Assembly (NCBI GenBank): GCA_036924085.1
Contig: JAVGWX010000002.1
Span: forward strand, 150,725,571 to 150,789,570
Direction: 5' to 3'
Length of the DNA: 64,000 bases
Source of the DNA: Ariolimax columbianus
Taxonomy: Eukaryota; Mollusca; Gastropoda; Stylommatophora; Arionidae
The translations under genes were made by a program, and so were the position numbers. Below are positions 57,480 to 64,000 of this stretch, piece by piece. Each line of letters begins with the position of its first letter. Positions within the stretch are counted from its first letter, which is position 1. Under the pieces are notes generated by a model. That model saw only the letters and a list, made by a program, of their open reading frames with translations, did no database searches and was not told the DNA's origin.

Positions 57480-57640
57480 GCTTTGTCTGTTCCTTGTATG
57501 TTGGACACTACTACAGGAAATGTTCATCATTAGTCCTTGTATTTAATTTGTTGATTAGATGGTATTTCAGTCGGTGGTATGAAGTCTGAAGAATACCACT
57601 TGCTTATTTTTACTGTGCTGGGAATATTCATTCTTCTTTA
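57480..57640 (-). mobile_element. Fragment of RNase H LINE C terminus
   Basis: The minus strand reads 'SKNKQVVFFRLHTTD', which aligns with the REQVVVFRLHTGH segment of the copies at 29074 and 32466, and continues into decayed text. It shows only this small part. Confidence 0.6.
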
Positions 57641-58124
57641 GTGGTTTGCTTACCACTTGTTCTTTTTTCTTCTCCGCATACTTGTACATAGGTTGATTTA
57701 AGAAATAAACTTGTAACATTACAAGATATGCCATATCATAGCTGGATACATGAAACAGATGCACTTATAAAATGCTGATATCAAATCAGTCCATTCTGGA
57801 ATAATGTTGTCTAACAAAATGTTAACTGGCAACAACAAAAAAGAATAAAAAGTATTTAAGCTTTTTAATGTTTCTGCAACTTCTAATTCCTTTTCCTTGT
57901 CATTTACTCTCAAATAAGCATAAGCATGTCCCTCATAAGCTGATGATCTGTCTCAGGCTTCTCTTGTAGATGAACAGACCATCCCTCAATTAGCTTGGAG
58001 ATGGTTATGATGTTATTATTTTTCTCTTATAGAGCTGACAGGATTGGAAAACATTTTTTGTTGTTGTCCTTCTACATGATCACATGTCTGCATTTTCAAC
58101 TTTTAATTTGCATGTAAAATTGAT
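57641..58124. other. Intron, unassigned
   Basis: No recognised feature. Confidence 0.4.
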
Positions 58125-58830
58125 TTTCAGATGGTCGTGCCATCACAAAAAGAGCAGAGAAATCATTACAAAATCTACTTACCAAGGTCATTTGGTATGA
58201 AGATAAATACAAGTAAAACAAATGAAATGGTAATGTCGTAAAAAAATTTAAAAAAAATAAATATCAGCATTGAGGGACATGCCATAGAACAAGTGCAGAA
58301 GCTTTTATATTCTGGGCAAATTTTTACATAGGATGTCTGTTGTGAAGTTTAAATCAGAACTAGGATTGCAGTAGCAAAAGGACATTCCATGATAATCAAA
58401 AACTTCTAGCACCAAGTAACATTAATATTGAGCTGTGGAAAAGAATAGTCATCACCCATAGCACTGTACAAATCCATATGAACTCTACAAACAAAAACCA
58501 AATAAATTTAAAAGACCTTAGAAATTTTTTAGATGTAGTGCTATCACAGGATGCAAAGAGTAAACTAGACAGAAAAAAGACTATAAGATCATTGGGATAT
58601 AGATGGAAATAGACAACTTGTGAAGAATATACAACAAAACAGATTGTCTTGACTTGGTTACAAAATGAGATAAAGAGCTAAAAATACTGGAAAGCAAAAT
58701 TCAGGGAATGAAAAAGAGAGGTGGTCCAAGAAACAATAATATCACACAGCCAAACAAAAATATTAGGAGGCAGACATATGCTGAGCTAAAGAGATGTGAA
58801 AGAACAGAAAACCTTGGCGTGACATGATCA
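58125..58830 (+). mobile_element. RTE-like LINE 3' relic
   Basis: Broken frames give 'RFGMKINTSKTNEMVMS'-like text, 'EQVQKLLYSGQIFT' (decayed thumb strand), 'LQWLGYKMR'-like text and a terminal 'GRQTYAELKRCERTENL'. The order matches the C-terminal part of the relics at 16180 and 38849. It is badly eroded and lies just upstream of exon I. Confidence 0.7.
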
Positions 58831-58979
58831 GTGTTGACTTCAACACCAGTTTCTGAACTGACTTACCTGTGATGATGAGTCTGGTGAATGAGAACTTCCA
58901 TTTTATAATACAAATCTATACCTACCATTTGTTCAAATGACATGCTGTGTATTTTAGTAATTTTCCTATTTTTTGACAG

Positions 58980-59111
58980 CGGATCCTGCTCAAGGTTACT
59001 GTGCACAAGCAAATTGCTCACAGGTGTGTGTCAATGCAACAGGACATGGCTCAACATCTGATAAGTGCTATTGTCCTATTGGTATGATGCTAGAGAAAGG
59101 ACAATGTGTTG
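58980..59111 (+). CDS. CUB-EGF protein gene, exon I: short EGF
   Basis: A 132-bp, phase 1-1 exon (acceptor ttttgacag, donor gtaagc). It encodes one six-cysteine EGF (C-x4-C-x3-C-x12-C-x1-C-x11-C). CYCPIGMML mirrors CYCPKGMRL of exon D, so the second unit repeats the first in order CUB, 8-Cys+Ca-EGF, short EGF. By analogy the next exon should be another 8-Cys+Ca-EGF of about 265 bp, but none is seen before 64000. NCS and NAT are sequons. Confidence 0.93.
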
Positions 59112-59849
59112 GTAAGCATGCAATAAAATGTTATGTTGTCCAGAACTGAAATCGTTGAAATTCAAGCAGACAAATAGGTGCTCAGTTTAATTTTGCAGAT
59201 GACAAAGAGTATGTGTTCTGATGGTTCTTAAAGCTCTGCGGTGGTTAATCTCTAACCTTTGGTAAGATTGCTGGGCATAAGAGGATTTACCAATGTGTAG
59301 GTGAGGTAGACTTGATCACAAGAGGCATTCAGAGAGATACTCCACATCACTGCCTCATTTGGATCCCATTGGGAGGTAAAATGGGACAGCAAACAAGGTT
59401 AGGATGAACTTAAAGCTCTCATCAGATAGAGCACACTCCACCATGGAACAGTTGCTGAAGACAGAGGTACACCAGCAATTATGCTATCATGTAAGCCTGC
59501 CCAGTTTTCTTTTTTAAATCTGCATATCAAAAGTAACAGATTTATCAGTATGGTTCGTGTACTGTGAAGTATGTTCAGGGAGTTATTTTAAGTTCTGAGC
59601 CTTGACAGAATCCACCTTCATCTAATGGAGGCCTCTCTAGCACGCCTTGCACATCCAGAGGGAAGAAGAGAGAAGAGCGAAAAAGCAGGACAGATAGCCA
59701 AACCATATCCCACTAAACTGTTGCATGACTCAAAATAATTTTATGATTCGTCAAAGGCTTTTTAGGACCCCCAACCTTTATATGCAGCTCCTGTCTTGCA
59801 TTCAGATGGCTCATAAATATTGGCTGACAAACTGTGAATACTAGAATTC
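59112..59849. other. Intron or downstream region
   Basis: No exon was found. The part from about 59300 may belong to the 5' region of the LINE that follows, but this is not shown by any motif. Confidence 0.35.
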
Positions 59850-61640
59850 CAGGTGAAATACTTCTGCACTGTTCTCGACCAACCATCCCTCATCTATAAC
59901 AGGGCCATAGCACACCTGCCTCAGACAGCCCTGAACAGCGAACTGGACATTTCTCCAAAAATAAAGGAGATCAGAACAGTGATCAGACAACTATCAAATG
60001 AGAAGGCTCCAGCTGAGATCTACAAAGCAGACAGCTGTGTCCTAACACAGAGACTAAGTTGTGTAACACAATATGAAGTTCTGAGACTGTCCCACAAGAA
60101 CTGACGGATGTTACCATCATCCATTTATATAAGTGAAAATGAAATAGTCAATCATGCTGCAACTACAGAGGAATCTCCCTTCTATCAACTGATGGCAAAA
60201 CACTGGAACAGGTTCTCCTCAACCAATTGATCGATCACCTAGAACATGGTCTTCTTCCAGAGAGCCAACAGTGACCAGATCGTTTTGCAGAACATTGGAT
60301 ATAATAATTTATGTTCAGGGACTCCAGGAGCAATGTCAAGAACTGCAGCATGGTCTACACCTGACTTTCATTGATCTGATGAAGGTTTCAACATTGTCAA
60401 CAGAGATAGACTCTGTAAGATCATGAAGAAATTGCATTGTCCAAGCAGATTCACAGCAATTGTCAAACAATTTCTTAAGACTATGAGCGCTTGTGTGCTA
60501 AGTTATGGGAAAATATTGAATGTCTTTTCTGTCTCAAATGACATCATGCAAGACTGTGTACTGATGCCAACACTCTTCAGGTAGATGTTTGCTGTCAAGC
60601 TCATTGATAGCTTTCAGGGTTGTGCTGATAACAGAGAAGAAATAAAATACAGGGCGGATGGTAAACTTTTCAATCACAGATGACTGCAGGCTCACACCAA
60701 GGTAAAGAGCAAAACCATCTCTAACTTAATTTTTTCTGATAACTATGCCCTCACTGTTAGTACAGAAAGAGACATTCAGACTTATGTGGACACGCTCTCT
60801 ACAGCCTGTGACATGTTTGGTCTCACCATAATTTAAAAAAAGGGATTGACGTATATTGTGTCCCAGATATCAGAGTAAAGAACAAACCCCTCTAATCAAT
60901 AGACTTTACTTACCTTGGCAGCAGTCTCTCCAGGGAAACTATCACTGACTGACATCAACAACAGAAACTCCAAGGCCAGTGCTACTTATGGGAGGCTGCG
61001 CGATTGCATGTGAGATAAGAGGGGTCTTAGCCTTGTAAAGAAACTCAAAGTCTACTGTGCCGTATTGCTCACCATCCTTCATGAATGCCAGCAAGATGTA
61101 GATTAAGTGCAGCAGGCATGCTAGAAAAATAAGCCACTTCCACACAAGTTGCCTCCACAGATTGTTGAGAATACAAACGCAGGATAGGGTACCAGACATT
61201 GTGATCCTCACGAAAACTAAAATGCCTACATCCACACACTACTGCATAAGACCCAGATCAGGTGGGTCAACCATAGTATGTGCATGCCAGACAGTCGTAT
61301 CCCTGAACAACTATGGTATGGTGAGCTGAAATAGAGCTTGGGCAAAATATGCTTTAAATACGCCCTCTAAATATCTCTGGTGCACTTCAATGTCTATGTA
61401 CTTGGCACAGGGTAGCAGGCAAGGTGAAAAACCACCTACATTGCTGAAAAATACTAGGGGTTCTGAAAAAATATACTGACAAAAAAACTGACTCTCACAT
61501 GTCTAGTCCTGACCTTATATGTTGCATATGTGAAAGAGGTTTCTAGCTGTGCTAGAACTGGACATTACCTCCATCTCCAAACTCACCAGTGAGGTACCCC
61601 ACAATATGTCTGACTACTGCTGTCATCATCGTTTTTGATA
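59850..61640 (+). mobile_element. LINE reverse transcriptase relic (group of 18930-22690)
   Basis: The + strand reads, across frameshifts, 'IKEIRTVIRQLSNEKAP', 'CNYRGISLLSTDGKTLEQ', 'LLNQLIDHLEHGLLPESQ', 'IDFTYLGSSLSRETITD', a decayed 'PARCRLSAAGMLEK'-like segment and an 'ICCICERGF' block at the C terminus. The catalytic YADD box is not readable. Stops are dense. Confidence 0.75.
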
Positions 61641-62199
61641 GGCAGTTATTATGTATATAAAGAAGCATGTGGTGCATGGACTGCTGGGGGGGTGGGACAG
61701 TGGAAAAAGTTGTTTCCCATTCTTGATGTCTACATCCTGCTATAAGAGCTGGTGGATGGGGATATCTTTGGCAAGGTGGTCACCTGTACAAATAGGGCCA
61801 AACAGCAATGGTTTAGCATGATGAATGTGCTCTTAAAGTCTATACCTCAAGTGACTTTGTCATTTTAGATCTGGTCATACCAATGGCTTACAAGAATGCA
61901 CCTCTGCTGGTTTCAGTAATGATGTAGGGCATTCATTGAGGAAGTAGCTTGGCCAACTCTTCAAATGACGTCAATCTGTGCTTGTACATACTCCTTATCT
62001 GTCCTTTTGATTTCCATTCTTTACTTGACCTACTGTTGAATCAAAACTCCTGCTGTTTCTAAATTAGTTATTCATCAATAGATAAACTCTAGTTGATAAG
62101 CTGCTGTACAGATAAAAATATATGATTAAACACTAAAACAGTTCAAAAGTTTCATGGAAATATAATAATAGAGGATGGAAGATACCAAATTGATAACAG
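61641..62199. other. Non-coding stretch
   Basis: Nothing recognised apart from low-complexity T/C-rich sequence. Confidence 0.35.
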
Positions 62200-62600
62200 G
62201 AAGATAATACCAATGGCAAATATGGCGTGGAAGCATGGACAATGAACACAGAGTTGCATAAGCGAATTGATATCTTTGAAATTGAGAAATATAGAAGAAT
62301 GGGGCAAATCTCCTAGAAAGAAAAGAAAGAAAAAAAGGAAGTCTTGGAGAAATTAGAGGTGCAATAAGCATTGATGGTCAAAATCAGAGTCAGACAGTTA
62401 CAATATTTTGGTCATATCAAAAGACACAACATCTTTCTGACAATACAGGAAGGAAAGGTGAAGAGCAAATATGCCAAGAGTAAACAATAATATAAGTAAG
62501 AGGATAACATCAAAAGATGGACAAGGAAGAAGCTGATTGATTGCACATCATTGCAAGAAGCAAGATTTGATGTCTTTTATATTCTGTCCACAATTATCAA
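62200..62600 (+). mobile_element. RTE-like LINE C-terminal relic
   Basis: Text such as 'GVEAWTMNTELHKRIDIFE' and, further on, 'LQYFGHIKRHNIF', 'IQEGKVK' and 'DNIKRWTRKKLIDCTS' parallels the relic at 9520-10095, so both are from one RTE subfamily. Confidence 0.7.
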
Positions 62601-62639
62601 GACTATGTACAGATCAAAATAGAAAAGAGACCATCCTGG

Positions 62640-62830
62640 CCATATAGAAAATTACACCTACCATCAAATCTCCAGACGAGATCAGGTGACCATCTTCCAG
62701 CAACGCATATAGCCCAACAGATTGAGATATCATCTTTATAGTAAAGATTGGAATTACATACATTTGTACCTATGGCAAAGCATCCATGGCAGTGGAACAC
62801 CTACTACAATCCTGACTTACATACACTAGT
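62640..62830 (+). mobile_element. Fragment of RNase H LINE C terminus
   Basis: The + strand reads 'NQISRRDQVTIFQQRI' and 'PNRLRYHLYSKDWNYI', which aligns with the 'QLNRREQVVVFRLHTGHNRLRYH' region of the copies at 29074 and 32466. A stop lies in the middle. Confidence 0.7.
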
Positions 62831-62999
62831 GAAAAGAGTAGCACGTGACAACAACCAGTGAATGAAGAAGAGTTAGTATTATGTCCATATGTGATATAAG
62901 TGCATGGGGAGAAATTGAAAACAGAGGAGAAAAAAATGGTGGTTTATGCTACAGGTGTCCATTGAGTCAAAAAGTTAAATAGCTGTTTAGCAGAAATTT

Positions 63000-64000
63000 G
63001 TTTCATTCAGGAAGGTAAGCCTTAAAGGACAAAGAGGATAACTAGATCTGTAGAAGGTCTAAAAACAAAAATTGGGAAAAATATATAGAGGCAAAAAGAT
63101 CTAAAGAGACATTTAAAATATTAGGTCAAACAAAACAGATCTCACAAAGTAAATAGAGCAACAAAAAAGAAGTTAAAAATACTTTACTCAAAAGATCAAG
63201 ACTGATAGAAAGAGCTTCTTTTCTTATGTTAAAAATGAACAGAGAATGATAGAAAAAGTAGACACTATCAAAGATAGCGCAAGAAAAATAATAAGGGAAA
63301 ATAGGGATGCTGCTAGTCTACTCAGTTAGTACTTCAGTACAGTATACACAAAAGAAGACTACTCCAAGATCCCAATCCATAAATATTATCCAAAGGGACA
63401 TGGATACAGGGGGATTAAGATCAATCTGTATTATAGAGTAAATAGTTTTTAAACAATTGGAAGCGATTGATAATGGATAAATGTCCTAGTCAAGATGCTG
63501 TTCATAGAAAATTGTTGTTTGAAATTATTGACCAAAAGCATTAGCTAAATTATAATTTCAAACAATTGCAAAGGGGATTGTTCCAGGAAATTGGAAAGAT
63601 GTAGAAGTGATTTCCTAATTCAAAAAGGTAAAAAAATCAGATCTAGCAAATTATAGACCGGTGAGTTTCATGAGCACAGACTGCAACCTTTAAGAGTCAA
63701 TATTCAAAGAAAACTTTGTAATGTAATTTTAAAATGTAATCTACTCAGGAATAGTCAGCAAAGGTTTACTAGAGGGAGATCATGCTTGACAAATCTGTTT
63801 AGAATTCATGGAGGAGGTTACTAAATTGATAGATGAAGGGGAGCCAGTGGATAATGTTAATTTAGATTTTCCAAAGGCCTTTGATACAGTACCTCATCAA
63901 AGATTCTTTAGGAAGTTGAATTCACACGAAATGGATGACAAAGTTTCCAAATAAATAGAAAATTGGTTAATGGAAAGTAGACATAAATGAGAACTCTGAG
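63000..64000 (+). mobile_element. CR1/jockey-like LINE, 5' half, cut by window end
   Basis: Reads 'LKKLIERASFLMLKMNRE'-like linker text, 'KEDYSKIPIHKYY', 'KGLLEGDHA', 'EFMEEVTKLIDEGEPVDN', 'VNLDFPKAFDTVPHQRFF' (catalytic Asp present) and ENWLMESRHK up to the window edge. It is the family of 46245-48189, with many stops. Confidence 0.85.

Noticed and set aside
59112..64000. A further EGF-pair exon of the CUB-EGF gene
   Set aside because: The pattern predicts one, but no 8-Cys plus DxxEC exon between AG and GT sites could be read here; only LINE relics are seen.

Overview
This window looks like intronic and intergenic DNA from an animal with a large, AT-rich, repeat-laden genome. A lophotrochozoan, most likely a mollusc and perhaps a cephalopod, is my inference from the mix of RTE, CR1-like and RNase H-bearing LINEs, mariner elements, tRNA-derived SINEs and long CA/CATA/TA microsatellites. 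No marker fixes the species.

One host gene is supported. It runs on the + strand from at least 3174 to 59111. Nine exons with GT-AG borders and mutually consistent phases encode 578 residues of a cysteine-rich, N-glycosylation-rich extracellular protein. The order is CUB1 (exons at 3174 and 15542), an 8-Cys EGF plus a Ca-binding EGF (18209), a short EGF (26946), an 8-Cys EGF plus Ca-EGF (30111), CUB2 (35952 and 45960), an 8-Cys EGF plus Ca-EGF (56875) and a short EGF (58980). Both gene ends lie outside the window. Every module border is phase 1, and both CUB domains are split by a phase-2 intron at the same place, so the gene appears to have grown by duplicating a CUB-EGF unit. I do not recognise the protein and give no gene symbol.

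Almost everything else is transposon debris inside the introns. LINEs fall into four groups: RTE-like; a CR1/jockey-like family ending in (TTAAG)n; a LINE group with a Cys-rich C terminus; and RNase H-bearing I-like elements. All are 5' truncated or broken by stops, except that one RTE reverse transcriptase (23678-24850, minus) is still open for 390 residues. Mariner copies lie at 5045-5900, 6825-7926, 7933-9398 (both inverted repeats and TA target duplication visible), 31260-32340 and 33620-33960. At least four SINE families are present.

Nested insertions can be ordered in time. A SINE lies in each of two mariners. Truncated RNase H LINEs are bounded by perfect 12-bp and 11-bp target duplications. 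A 118-bp retroposed tail with a perfect 10-bp duplication sits in the RTE endonuclease. A degenerate ~31-bp tandem array is interrupted by a SINE and a LINE. Minisatellites of 40 bp (801-1133) and 34 bp (22977-23181) and several microsatellites complete the picture. No tRNA, rRNA, CRISPR array, bacterial-type operon or promoter could be supported.
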